DNA from: Kiritimatiellia bacterium
GTDB taxonomy: Bacteria; Verrucomicrobiota; Kiritimatiellia; RFP12; UBA1067
Length of the DNA stretch: 46,119 nucleotides
NCBI GenBank assembly: GCA_028686345.1
Contig: JAQUCE010000030.1
Location: 1 to 46,119, forward strand
Direction of reading: 5' to 3'
Shown one piece after another: positions 34,819 through 43,115 of the stretch (the first letter of the stretch is position 1; every line of letters begins with the position of its first letter). The notes beneath the pieces were generated by a model. It did not search any database and had not been told where the DNA came from. It saw nothing but the letters and a program-made list of their open reading frames with translations. The translations under genes and the position numbers were made by a program.

Positions 34819-35236
34819 AAAAATAATTCGGCCCCGCCGAATTATATGATTCCGCACCGCGAAATAGCTATCGCAAGAACTGATTTATCAGCAATTCTAA
34901 TTATGGCCGAAGACACGCTAAAGCGTGAGCTACATACCCCGGAAACCGTATGTAGGCCGGTAATACGAACAATCCTAAACCAGCGGAGCCGGAACCAAAC
35001 TGAGCCTATGTGATATGCGAAATTATTTCTCTCTCATTGAACAATTGTGTGATATGTCCCGCTGGTTTAGTCAACAACGCTATGCGTTGCATAGAAAAGA
35101 TGGAAGTTCTTTCTTTTGCGCCTTTTGCACCTTTTTGCGGCTATTTCTTTTTTCCTTTGCTTCGCTATGTTTAGCCGCAAAAAAACGCAAAAGTCGCAAA
35201 ATCTTTCGCAAACATGATAGGATTTAAGAAAAGAGG

Positions 35237-35513
35237 TACTAATCAAACAACGGCTGCCTGTGGCTGTTCGAAAAAGATAAGGATTGGGATTAGGATGAGC
35301 CACAGGCAACATTTTTTAAGGAGCAACATCTTTGGCTTGCCCTTTGGTAAGGGCCTAGATCCGCGCACGGCGCAGAGTGAAGAGGTCGCGTCTTTTGTGC
35401 GGTAGCAACGTAGCTCCGATTTCCAATCGGAGATGTCCGTTTGTAAGCCGGAGCTACTGAGGTCGGATATTTCTTCGGTTTACGATAGCGGCGACAATGC
35501 TGGTTGACGATTG
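35237..35513 (+). repeat. Composite repeat, copy A
   Basis: AATCAAACAAC, CCTGTGGCTG, GGATTGGGATTAGGAT, GGTAAGGGCCTAG, GCTCCGATTTCCAATCGGA (a hairpin) and TTCGGTTTACGATAGCGGC occur in this order. The same order of matching blocks is found at 39648-39947; the first part also occurs inverted at 2829-2900. Confidence 0.75.
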
Positions 35514-35551
35514 GGAACATGCGGGAAATCAACCATCCAAAATCCAAAACC

Positions 35552-36448
35552 TCAAATGCCCGCGAGCTGCCGCCGCAGTTGCGCGACCGCCAGCTCTTTG
35601 GCTTTGGCCTCGACATCAATCGTGATATCAAGCTGACGCCAGCAATCCGGAAAATCAGCGATGTCGATGTAGTCATGGTGGCGGTTGGTGTTCGGTTGGC
35701 CCCAGCCCTCTTTCGGAGAGGAGATATGGAAAAGGGGAGGTCGATTCCAGGTTTTCAGTGCCATCCCGGTGACCTCTTCAACGGTCAGTCCGTCCGGCAG
35801 ACAGCGGTGGTGGTGCACATCATAAACAAAGGGAATTTGATGTGCGCGGCAGAGCGGGAGCAGGTCGGACGGGGTATAAACCCGCTCGTCGTTCTCCAGG
35901 GTCAGCCGACTCCTGATCGCGCCATCGAGCTGCTCAATGGCCCGGGCGATTCGTTTAAGTGCAGAGGCTTTATCCCCATAAGCTCCGCCGCCATGAATGT
36001 TGATCACATCAGCTCCAATCCACTCTGCGACCTCCGCCTGATAGGCCAGTTCCACAATTGATTTTCTGGTGATCTCAGGATTTGGCGAGCTGAGCAGCGT
36101 AAATTGATCTGGATGAAAGCTCAGCCGTATTTGGAGCTCCGCCGCGGTTTGTCCGCACTCTAAGAAACACCCCTCAATCTCTGCGCCATGTGGCAGTTGA
36201 TGCAACTCATAACCAAAATCAGGGTGCGTTTTTAACGGTAGAATCCGACTGTTAACGCGGAAAGCGCCGATACCATGTCGGCTGCAGAAGTGAATTGCAT
36301 CCCGCAGCGCCTGCGCATTGTGCAGGCAGAGCGTTGAAAGTTTTGCGGCGCGCCCGGAGAGCGACAATGTGCCTAAGTGCCTGGCGGTCGTGACGCGGAA
36401 TTTGATGGGTTCCTCTTGAAAGAGGCAGCATAGTCCTAGTTGTGGCAA
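35552..36448 (-). CDS. uvsE: UV damage endonuclease UvsE/UvdE
   Basis: 298 aa from TTG 36448, chosen for AAGGGAG 6 nt upstream; the upstream ATG at 36475 precedes the ribosome-binding site. A TIM-barrel, metal-dependent endonuclease that nicks DNA 5' to UV photoproducts. Family blocks are LPQLGLCCLF at the N-terminus, FCSRHGIGAFRVNSRI, LSFHPDQFTLLSSP, VINIHGGGAYGDK, LTLENDERVYTP, FVYDVHHHRC and HHDYIDIADFPD near the end. The full family length is present. It stands alone, with repeats on both sides. Confidence 0.93.
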   Translation of the reverse strand: MPQLGLCCLFQEEPIKFRVTTARHLGTLSLSGRAAKLSTLCLHNAQALRDAIHFCSRHGIGAFRVNSRILPLKTHPDFGYELHQLPHGAEIEGCFLECGQTAAELQIRLSFHPDQFTLLSSPNPEITRKSIVELAYQAEVAEWIGADVINIHGGGAYGDKASALKRIARAIEQLDGAIRSRLTLENDERVYTPSDLLPLCRAHQIPFVYDVHHHRCLPDGLTVEEVTGMALKTWNRPPLFHISSPKEGWGQPNTNRHHDYIDIADFPDCWRQLDITIDVEAKAKELAVAQLRRQLAGI

Positions 36449-36867
36449 TTTCGACTCCCTTTTAATTAAAATCAATCATAATAGTGAAGCTGGTTGCTAT
36501 TGTCAATGCACGTGAAAAAACTTTCAGCAATTCTAATTATGGCCGCGTCTCTGCTCAGGCAGCACGCTAAAGCGTGAATTAGATGCGGTTTCCGGGCCAT
36601 GTAGTTCACGCTTCAGCGTGCTTTCGGCCATAATGAGAATTGCGAAAAAACTGTGGCCGCGGCTTATCCTGTTAATTTTTAACCGTGAAAGAGTGACATT
36701 GCTCAAACACCTCTGCTATACTTTCACCGCCTTTGAGATGAATATCACTTAAGTTATTCCACTCAACAGCTTATGGAGACAGTTGTCTGAACATCTTGTT
36801 TTGTGCGGCAGGAGTTTAGGTTTTGAGTGCAGGTGTTCAGGTTTGTTTGCACTGGGAGATAGGTTGT
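36449..36867. repeat. Gap with a palindromic element and a promoter-proximal repeat
   Basis: No gene. 36527-36643 begins GCAATTCTAATTATGGCCG and ends with its near-perfect inverse, with CACGCTAAAGCGTG-type hairpins inside. 36761-36822 is the third copy of the 71-bp repeat, ending about 45 nt before the ABC ATPase start. Confidence 0.7.
36527..36643. repeat. GCAATTCTAATTATGGCCG inverted-repeat element
   Basis: The 117-bp element has 19-bp terminal inverted repeats (one mismatch seen: TAATGAGAATTGC on the right) and two internal copies of an AGCACGCTAAAGCGTGAA-like palindrome. A second, less complete copy is at 34891-34960. No coding capacity; MITE- or REP-like. Confidence 0.8.
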
Positions 36868-37962
36868 ATGTCAGTTGCCGTTGCCGTTGTTGTTGACCGG
36901 GTTGTTAAAAAGTTCGGAGCTTTTACAGCCCTGCGGGATGTCTCTCTGGAGGTTGAACCAGGGGAGCTTTTTTTTCTGCTCGGTCCCAGCGGGTGTGGCA
37001 AGACAACCTTGCTGCGTTGCGTAGCTGGTTTTCATGTGCCCGAGAGCGGGCGCATTCTGATTGGCGGGCGCGATGTAACGCGGCTGCCACCTTACAAACG
37101 TGATACAGGCATGATGTTCCAGAGCTATGCGCTTTGGCCGCACATGACCCTCGAAGAGAACGTCGCGTTCGGGCTTGAGATGCGTCGGATACCGCGGGTG
37201 GAAATCAGAGCAAGGGCGCGGCGGGCACTGGAGCTGGTGCATCTTTTGGATCGCGCTAAAACCAAACCCAATGAACTCTCGGGCGGCGAGCAGCAAAGGG
37301 TCGCGCTCGCCCGGGCACTGGTGGTTGAGCCGCAGTGCCTGCTGCTGGATGAGCCGCTCTCCAATCTGGATGCCAAGCTGCGCCTTGAGATGCGTATTGA
37401 GATCCGGCGTATCTGCAAGGAGGCTGGTTTGACCGCGATCTATGTGACCCACGATCAGAAGGAGGCGCTTTCGATTGCCGACCGTATGGCAGTGATGCGC
37501 AACGGGGTGATTGAGCAGATCGGCACACCCGAGCAGGTTTACCGTCACCCCGACAATTGCTTTGTCGCCGGATTCATGGGCGAGGCGAACTTTATCGAGG
37601 GCGTGGTTATCGGGAAAAACAAAAATTACGCAAAAATTAAGACCTTGCTCGGCGAGTTCGCCTCAACCGCGTTTCCACCCAAGTTGGAGTGCAATGATCA
37701 GGTCTTTGTTTGTCTGCGCCCGGAATCGCTGCGCTTTGATCAACCAGGGACGGATGGTGTGAATTTGTTGCGCGGCGTTTTTCAAGAGAGTGTTTATCTG
37801 GGTGAAGTTGCTCAGCATCAGATCGCTCTGCCACTGGCAGAGGGTGGCAGTTATGTAATGCGGGGGTTTGAGCTGAACCCGCGCCCGAACTTGTCGCAGG
37901 CAGGGGCACCGGCCCAGGCGTGGGTGGCCCCGGAGAGTGTGATTGTAATAAGACAGGGGTAA
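36868..37962 (+). CDS. ABC transporter ATP-binding protein (MalK/UgpC-like)
   Basis: 364 aa from ATG 36868, chosen because GGGAGA lies about 10 nt upstream; the TTG at 36823 precedes it. Walker A LLGPSGCGKTTLLRC, Q-loop MMFQSYALWPHMT, signature LSGGEQQRVALARAL, Walker B CLLLDEPLSNLD and the switch His in YVTHDQKEALS are all present. A TOBE-like C-terminal regulatory domain follows (GEANFIEGVV, VCLRPESLRF). This is the carbohydrate-uptake importer class (MalK, UgpC, PotA). The glpD gene starts 3 nt after its stop, so glycerol-3-phosphate or glycerol uptake is the likely role. No permease or binding protein is in the window. Confidence 0.9.
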   Translation: MSVAVAVVVDRVVKKFGAFTALRDVSLEVEPGELFFLLGPSGCGKTTLLRCVAGFHVPESGRILIGGRDVTRLPPYKRDTGMMFQSYALWPHMTLEENVAFGLEMRRIPRVEIRARARRALELVHLLDRAKTKPNELSGGEQQRVALARALVVEPQCLLLDEPLSNLDAKLRLEMRIEIRRICKEAGLTAIYVTHDQKEALSIADRMAVMRNGVIEQIGTPEQVYRHPDNCFVAGFMGEANFIEGVVIGKNKNYAKIKTLLGEFASTAFPPKLECNDQVFVCLRPESLRFDQPGTDGVNLLRGVFQESVYLGEVAQHQIALPLAEGGSYVMRGFELNPRPNLSQAGAPAQAWVAPESVIVIRQG

Positions 37963-37965
37963 ATT

Positions 37966-39645
37966 ATGGAAAACAGAGCTGTTGTGTGGAACAGGATCAA
38001 AGCTAATCCAGAGTGTGATGTGCTGATTATGGGTGCGGGTGTCAATGGCACCGGCCTGCTGCGGGAGCTGGCCCTGCAGGGGGTGCGCTGCATCCTGGTT
38101 GACAAGGGTGATTATGCGGCGGGTGCCAGTTCAAAGTCATCGCGGATGATCCACGGCGGTTTGCGTTACCTTGAGAACGCGGAGTTCAGGTTGGTCAGCG
38201 AGGCAGTGCATGAGCGCAATCGTCTTTTAAAATACGCCCCTCACTATGTGATGCCGCTGCGCACCTTGATTCCAATCACCTCCTGGTTTGCCGGTCTGAT
38301 CAAATCTCCGCTGGTTTTCCTTGGCCTGCCAGTGACACCCGGGGGGCGCGGCGCACTGATTGTGAAGATGGGGTTGACTTTTTACGATGTTATTACTGGC
38401 AGGAACCGCCAGACCCCGCGGCACTATTTTATGTCTAAAATGCTGACAGAGCTCGAAGTGCCGGGATTAAAGCCTGAGATGATCTGTTCCGCCAACTATT
38501 GGGACGCGTGGATCAGCCAGCCTGAGCGCCTCTGTGTGGATATGGCCCGCGAGGGATGCCGGATCAATCCAAAGTGCGCGGCATTGAACTATGTGATTGC
38601 TGAACGCGCTGATGCCCGGCACGTGCGCCTGCGGGACATGGCCAGCAACGCGACGCTCGATATTCAGCCGCGGATCGTGATCAATGCCACAGGGGCTTGG
38701 GTTGACCTTGCCAACCGCGTCCTGGGGCTGACCACCCGGTTTATGGGCGGCACCAAGGGGTCGCATCTGGTGATCAACAACCAAGAGCTCTATTATGCAC
38801 TCGGCGATCGCATGATCTACTATGAGCACGAGGATGGGCGCATCTGCATCACCTTCCGCTTCATGGACAAAATTATTATGGGCTCAACCGATATCCGGGT
38901 GGCCAATCCGGATGAGGCGGTCTGCGATGAAGCGGAAATTGACTACATGCTGACCACCCTGCGCGGGGTTTTTCCGAAGCTGAAGGTTTCAATGCATGAT
39001 ATTGTGCATATTTTCTGCGGTGTGCGTCCGCTGCCCTTCTCCGGGCTGGACTACACCAGCCGGGTGCCGCGCGCGCACCAATTGCAGGTGACCGATGCTG
39101 ATGACCAGCGGACTTATTCGGTTTACTCTCTGATTGGCGGCAAGCTCACCTCCTTCCGGGCGTTCGGGGAGCAGGTGGCCGACAAGGTGCTCCGGGAGCT
39201 GTCACTGGAACGCAAAGAATCGACGCGCGAACGAACCTACTACGGCGCGGAGGAATATCCCGACAGCGAGGATGCGAAGCAGCTCTGGATTGAGCTTGTT
39301 TCGCAGAGCAGCGGTGTTGACAGCGCGCGGGTCAAGACCCTGCTGGAGCGTTATGGCACGCAGGCCGAGCAGTTGGCTAAAATAGATGAGCCAACGTGGC
39401 GACAGCCGCTTGAAACACTGCCGGAGTATACTGTGGGTGAGATCCGCATGATCGCCGAACAGGAGCAGGTGCTGCATCTCTCCGACCTGGTCCGCCGGCG
39501 GACGCTCATAACTATCTTGGGGGAGGCGAATATGGCTGTTCTGACAGAGATCGCCGCAATCGCGGGCGAGGTTCTGGGCTGGGATGAGGATAAACGCCGC
39601 GTGGAAGTTGACGCTGCTCTGAAAGAGGCGGCTGGACGGTCGTAA
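37966..39645 (+). CDS. glpD: Aerobic glycerol-3-phosphate dehydrogenase
   Basis: 559 aa. A FAD-dependent, membrane-associated oxidation of sn-glycerol-3-phosphate to dihydroxyacetone phosphate, feeding electrons to quinones. The FAD-binding Rossmann motif is LIMGAGVNGTGLLRELALQG; other family blocks are SSKSSRMIHGGLRYLE, VINATGAWVD, MGGTKGSHLVI, GRICITFRFMDKIIMGSTD, FCGVRPLP and YSVYSLIGGKLTSFRAFGEQ. A C-terminal helical domain (VGEIRMIAEQEQVLHLSDLV, RRTLITIL) is complete. Length is normal. It forms an operon with the ABC ATPase gene upstream. Confidence 0.94.
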   Translation: MENRAVVWNRIKANPECDVLIMGAGVNGTGLLRELALQGVRCILVDKGDYAAGASSKSSRMIHGGLRYLENAEFRLVSEAVHERNRLLKYAPHYVMPLRTLIPITSWFAGLIKSPLVFLGLPVTPGGRGALIVKMGLTFYDVITGRNRQTPRHYFMSKMLTELEVPGLKPEMICSANYWDAWISQPERLCVDMAREGCRINPKCAALNYVIAERADARHVRLRDMASNATLDIQPRIVINATGAWVDLANRVLGLTTRFMGGTKGSHLVINNQELYYALGDRMIYYEHEDGRICITFRFMDKIIMGSTDIRVANPDEAVCDEAEIDYMLTTLRGVFPKLKVSMHDIVHIFCGVRPLPFSGLDYTSRVPRAHQLQVTDADDQRTYSVYSLIGGKLTSFRAFGEQVADKVLRELSLERKESTRERTYYGAEEYPDSEDAKQLWIELVSQSSGVDSARVKTLLERYGTQAEQLAKIDEPTWRQPLETLPEYTVGEIRMIAEQEQVLHLSDLVRRRTLITILGEANMAVLTEIAAIAGEVLGWDEDKRRVEVDAALKEAAGRS

Positions 39646-40604
39646 GGGTTCCTAATCTCAATCTTAATCACAATCCTAATCAAGCAGCAATGATCAGGGC
39701 AGGCCGAAAGAGACGAGGATTAGGATTAAGATTAGGATTGGCACCCGACAACACATTTTTATGGACCAACATGTCTTGCCCTTCGGTAAGGGCCTAGCTC
39801 CGCGCACTGGGTGCTGAGTGGAGAAGTGCGCGAGGTCGCGCCTTTTGTGCGGGAGCAACGCAGCTCCGATTTCCAATCGGACATCTCCGGTTGGAAACCG
39901 GAGCTACTGAGTTTCAGCGCACCTTCGGTTTACGATAGCGGCATACTGCAGCAGGCTCGTGAAAGGCGCGCCATAGGGTGTAGTGTTGCTTCTCTGAAGC
40001 AATTGCGGACACCGGACGTTTGTTCGCCAAAGGCGCACCCTGGGGTTTCATGATCTTTGCTTGGTTCATCCGTCGTCGTCCCGCAACCCGGCTTCGCCCG
40101 CAAGCGGGGCTACGCCGTGGCATTGCGGAACTATGCCGGACAAGGGCCGCCAACTCTACACGTTTCCACTGTGATGAAGCCTGCATGTCGCACGGTAGGC
40201 GCGGGTCAAGGGGGTCGTCCGATATGCGAGCGGCATGCGAGCCACCAGGTTTGCACTCTAGTCAGCCGCATAGCGACTGACCTCCTGCCGCGCTTACTCC
40301 ATTTGACAAGGCGCGGAGGAGGCAGTCGTCCGCTATGCGGGCGGCTGCGGACGGTCCGCGTACGGTCAGGGTGCGCAAAAAACGTTGATCCCACGCTAAC
40401 GGTGCCATCTCTTTGATTCGTGCACTAACCACTAACGCGCTAAAGCAGCTAGTCGGGCAACTAAAAGAGTTTGTGTGATGTCCGAAAGGTTTTGCCCTCA
40501 CTGAAAAGTTTATGGTTAAGAGCCCGCTGCTTTAGTAACAAACGCTTCGCGTTTGGGGCAACGAAGTTTGTAGTACAGGCTTTAGCCTGCTCCAGGGCGG
40601 GTTA
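39646..40604. repeat. 959-bp composite repeat region
   Basis: Blocks in order: inverted GATTAGGATT arrays (39648-39745); the composite seen at 35237-35513 (to 39947); a block whose inverted copy is at about 3060-3250 (39949-40200, with TTGCTTCTCTGAAGCAATTG and GGGTTTCATGATCTTTGCTT); the CATAGCG hairpin (40266-40345); the CTAAAGCAGC element (40440-40535); an AAACGCTTCGCGTTTG hairpin (40536-40560); and an inverted block shared with 43782-43808 (40571-40611). Predicted ORFs of 60-119 codons here are translations of repeats. Confidence 0.78.
40440..40535. repeat. CTAAAGCAGC-ended palindromic element, copy 3
   Basis: 96 bp, begins CTAAAGCAGCTAGTCGGGC and ends GAGCCCGCTGCTTTAG, in the orientation of copy 1. 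The interior shares TTTGTGTGATGTCCG-like text with copy 2 in reverse complement. It is followed immediately by the AAACGC hairpin, as copy 2 is preceded by it. Confidence 0.8.
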
Positions 40605-40637
40605 TTGAGACGTTACTATAAAAGTGACAATGGAGTA

Positions 40638-41147
40638 GTGCAAGCATCTTGCTTGCAACTGGAATTTTATCCGAATTACGGGCATAGAGAGCGCCTGCGA
40701 CAGAGGTTCAGGAAGAGTGGTGGCGAATCACTTGCCGATCATGAGCTGCTTGAACTGCTTTTAACCTATGCGATTCCCCGCAAGGACACGAAATCCATTG
40801 CTAAAGAGCTGCTTGAAAAACATAGATCTTTCGCCGCTGTGCTGGACCAGCCGTTGCATGAATTGGAGAATTGCAGTGGTGTGGGGCCTTCTTCAGCAAC
40901 GCTTATCTCTTTGGTGCGCGCCTGCATGAGGCACTACTTTGAACGTGAAATAAAAGCGAGGAAGCGCATCACAGCCCCACGCGATATTGCGCAACTTGTG
41001 AGAACCTGTATCCCTGCTGTCAGCCGTGAGTGCTTAGTCCTGCTTTGTCTGGATGAATTGCTGCTTGAGATGGGCATCCGGTTTATTGATCACCTGATTG
41101 TCGCCCCTGACTCCATTTTCAGCCTGAAGACAGGAGAGTTGCTGTGA
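40638..41147 (+). CDS. RadC-like protein lacking the JAMM motif
   Basis: About 170 aa from GTG 40638; the frame opens further back, but TTG 40605 is inside a repeat, so the start is uncertain. It begins like RadC/UPF0758 (GHRERLRQRFRKSGGESLAD, then HELLELLLTYAIPRKD) and keeps the helix-hairpin-helix (LHELENCSGVGPSSATLISL). The MPN domain starts (SRECLVLLCLD) but jumps directly to MGIRFIDHLIVAPDSIFSLK, the end of the domain. The metal-binding HxHPSG block of normal RadC (about 225 aa) is missing, apparently by in-frame internal deletion. The stop overlaps the GTG of the hsdR remnant (GTGA, 41144-41147). Confidence 0.75.
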   Translation: MQASCLQLEFYPNYGHRERLRQRFRKSGGESLADHELLELLLTYAIPRKDTKSIAKELLEKHRSFAAVLDQPLHELENCSGVGPSSATLISLVRACMRHYFEREIKARKRITAPRDIAQLVRTCIPAVSRECLVLLCLDELLLEMGIRFIDHLIVAPDSIFSLKTGELL

Positions 41148-42060
41148 GTAATTTTAAGTTTCTTGAAGCAGAGTGGCCGTGTGGTTTGCAAAGACCTACA
41201 GCACTACCCATATCCCGTCGCAGATCTTTTCCCTTCCGAAACCCTCTGAAACAAACGCAGAGCTGGCGTTGCTGGCCTCTGACTCGGCATGGATCTGATT
41301 GGAGTTGTGGAAGCCAAAAAATGGGCCAAGCAGGTTGGTTCGGATGTGATGCAGGCCAAGCGTTATGCGCGCGATGTCGAAATCAAAGGCGAGGAGTGTT
41401 TCATCGGAGGGCCCTGGAACCTCTATAAAGTTCCCTTTATGTTTTCGACCAATGGCCGGCCCTATTTAAAGCAGCTTGAAGATAAATCCGGAGTCTGGTT
41501 TTTGGATGGCCGCGAACCTACAAATCATCCCAGACCTTTGCATGCCTGGTACTCCCCGGAAGAACTCGAAGAGCTGCTCAAACAGGATATTGTCTCGGCC
41601 AACAAAAAGCTCGCAGTGGAACCCTTTGATTATCTGGGGCTGAGAGATTATCAGGAAGCAGCGGTGCGTAAAGTGGAGGGAGCCCTGCTTGACAATCAGC
41701 AGAACATCCTGCTGGCCATGGCAACCGGCACAGGTAAGACGCGCACGGCGATTGGCTTGATTTACCGCCTGATTAAATCCGACCGCTTTAAACGCGTTCT
41801 GTTTTTGGTGGACCGCAATGCACTCGGTGAGCAGGCCAGCGATAGCTTCCATGATGTTCTGCTCGAGGATTTTCTCAGCTTCTCCAAAACATTCGGCGTT
41901 AAGGATATCACCCAATCTGAGGTGGAGTCAGATACGCGGGTCGATGTCTCCACTGTGCAAAGTATTATGCGCCGCATCATGTTCAACAACAACGATGCAA
42001 ATATCCCGACAGTTGACCAATACGACTGCATTGTGGTGGATGAGGCTCACCGCGGTTATA
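41144..42060 (+). pseudogene. hsdR: Type I restriction HsdR remnant
   Basis: The GTG start (41144) opens with MSNFKFLEAEWP, the usual HsdR N-terminus, then the frame is lost after a deletion. A second frame (LPKPSETNAELALLASDSAW) leads into the main piece from about 41289: nuclease motif IGVVEAKKWAKQV, VPFMFSTNGRPYLKQLEDKS, Walker A LAMATGTGKTRTA and helicase motif II VVDEAHRGY. At about 42054-42062 the sequence passes abruptly into an hsdS gene. The remaining two thirds of HsdR are gone. No HsdM gene exists here, so the system is dead. Confidence 0.85.
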
Positions 42061-42558
42061 GGAAAAACCGCTATTGTTGAAAAGGATGCGACACATTGCC
42101 TTTTTGCTGGGTACCTAATTAGAGTTCGCGTTGATAACTCATTAGTGTTGCCCAAATATCTTCTGCTTTGCTTACAAGGCCCTGAAATACGCAAGATCAT
42201 TCAGCTGCAGGCACGCTCAACAAGTGGTGTGAATAACACAAACAGTAAAGAAATTGCCGCTTTAACTTTCAGTTCCTCAGAATTGAAAGAGCAAGCCGAG
42301 ATCGTCCGTCGCGTGGAGGAGCTCTTTGCCTTTGCCGATCAGATAGAGCAGCGGGTGAAGGATGCACAGACGCACGTCAACCATCTGACGCAATCGATCC
42401 TTGCCAAAGCCTTCCGTGGTGACCTCACCGCCGACTGGCGCGCCGCCAACCCCGATCTTATCACCGGCGAAAACTCCGCTGAAGCACTATTAGCCCTCAT
42501 CAAATCCGAGCGGAAAAAACTGTCGTCAGAAAAGAAGGTGCGTAAGAAGAATTTTTAA
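42056..42558 (+). pseudogene. hsdS: Type I specificity subunit HsdS, C-terminal remnant
   Basis: The frame beginning IGKTAIVEKDATHCLFAGYL reads as the second half of HsdS: target-recognition domain 2 (YLLLCLQGPEIRKIIQLQAR, STSGVNNTNSKEIAALTF), the conserved helical spacer (LKEQAEIVRRVEELFAFADQ) and the C-terminal conserved tail (SILAKAFRGDLTADWRAANP). It lacks a start codon and recognition domain 1. It is joined out of frame to the hsdR remnant, so a deletion removed the intervening hsdM and adjoining parts. Confidence 0.85.
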
Positions 42559-42587
42559 GCAATCAAAAGGAACCAGAGGTTGATCTG

Positions 42588-42764
42588 ATGCAAAAGACAG
42601 GGCGGCCAAATCGCCAAAGCATTCGGATGAAGGGGTGGGATTACACCTCGCCCGGCTGTTATTTCGTGACTACCAATACGCATGCAGCTCGGGCGCTCTT
42701 CGGCGTGGTTGTGAAATGCGACAGCTTATTGGTCAAAAAAATGTTAATTTCTAATTGTCGCTGA
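42588..42764 (+). pseudogene. RAYT (REP-associated tyrosine transposase) N-terminal stub
   Basis: 58 codons from ATG 42588 with AGAGG upstream. MKGWDYTSPGCYFVTTNTHA followed by RALFG is the start of the Y1_Tnp/RAYT family (usually GYDYSxPGxYFVTxxT...FG). The similarity stops near 42710 and a TGA follows; the catalytic HUH and Tyr parts are missing. RAYTs are single-copy transposases tied to the spread of REP palindromes, fitting the repeat-rich intergenic DNA here. This copy cannot be active. Confidence 0.7.
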
Positions 42765-42836
42765 CCAATCTCTCTTGGAAATTTGAGATTGCAGTATCGG
42801 ACTGAATTTGGTACGTTAAAAGGACAGGAGGAAATG

Positions 42837-43115
42837 ATGTCGATAAAAACTGATATACGTCCCGTAACTTATTTGAAATCAAAAGCTGCGGATCTTTTGG
42901 CGCAGGTCAATGAGACTCATCGTCATGTTGTTATTACTCAAAACGGCGAGCCTAAAGCGGTTTTACAGGATCTTGATTCTTTTCAGGAGATGAAAAAGGC
43001 TCTCACTATGATGAAATTAATCTATCACAGTGAGAGTGCGATTAAAGAGGGCAAGACGTCAACTCACGAAGAGGTTTTTTCTGAGTTGGAACAGAGATTG
43101 CAGATCAATGAATGA
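42837..43115 (+). CDS. Phd/YefM-family antitoxin
   Basis: 92 aa from ATG 42837, with AGGAGG five nt upstream. VTYLKSKAADLLAQVNETHR and HVVITQNGEPKAVLQDLDSF are the standard Phd/YefM fold; the C-terminal part (EGKTSTHEEVFSELEQRLQI) would bind and neutralise the toxin. It probably represses its own operon. The toxin gene overlaps its end by 8 bp. Confidence 0.93.
   Translation: MSIKTDIRPVTYLKSKAADLLAQVNETHRHVVITQNGEPKAVLQDLDSFQEMKKALTMMKLIYHSESAIKEGKTSTHEEVFSELEQRLQINE

Larger units (their letters stand above)
34560..35551. repeat. 992-bp repeat-filled region without genes
   Basis: In order: a left half of the CTAAAGCAGC element (34689-34710); a copy of the 71-bp ACTCAACAACTTATG repeat (34748-34818); a copy of the GCAATTCTAATTATGGCCG palindrome element (34891-34960); a hairpin of TTTTTGCGGCTA against TAGCCGCAAAAA (about 35122-35193); and from about 35237 to 35513 a composite repeat matching 39648-39947 in the same orientation. 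The small ORF at 35015-35227 is low-complexity and I do not accept it as a gene. Confidence 0.75.

Noticed and set aside
35015..35227. Small plus-strand ORF of 70 codons
   Set aside because: It lies across a hairpin of TTTTTGCGGCTA repeats; composition is low-complexity Phe/Lys and no ribosome-binding site is seen.
40020..40416. ORFs of 86 and 119 codons after glpD
   Set aside because: They translate dispersed repeats that occur inverted elsewhere in the window; no protein-like conservation.
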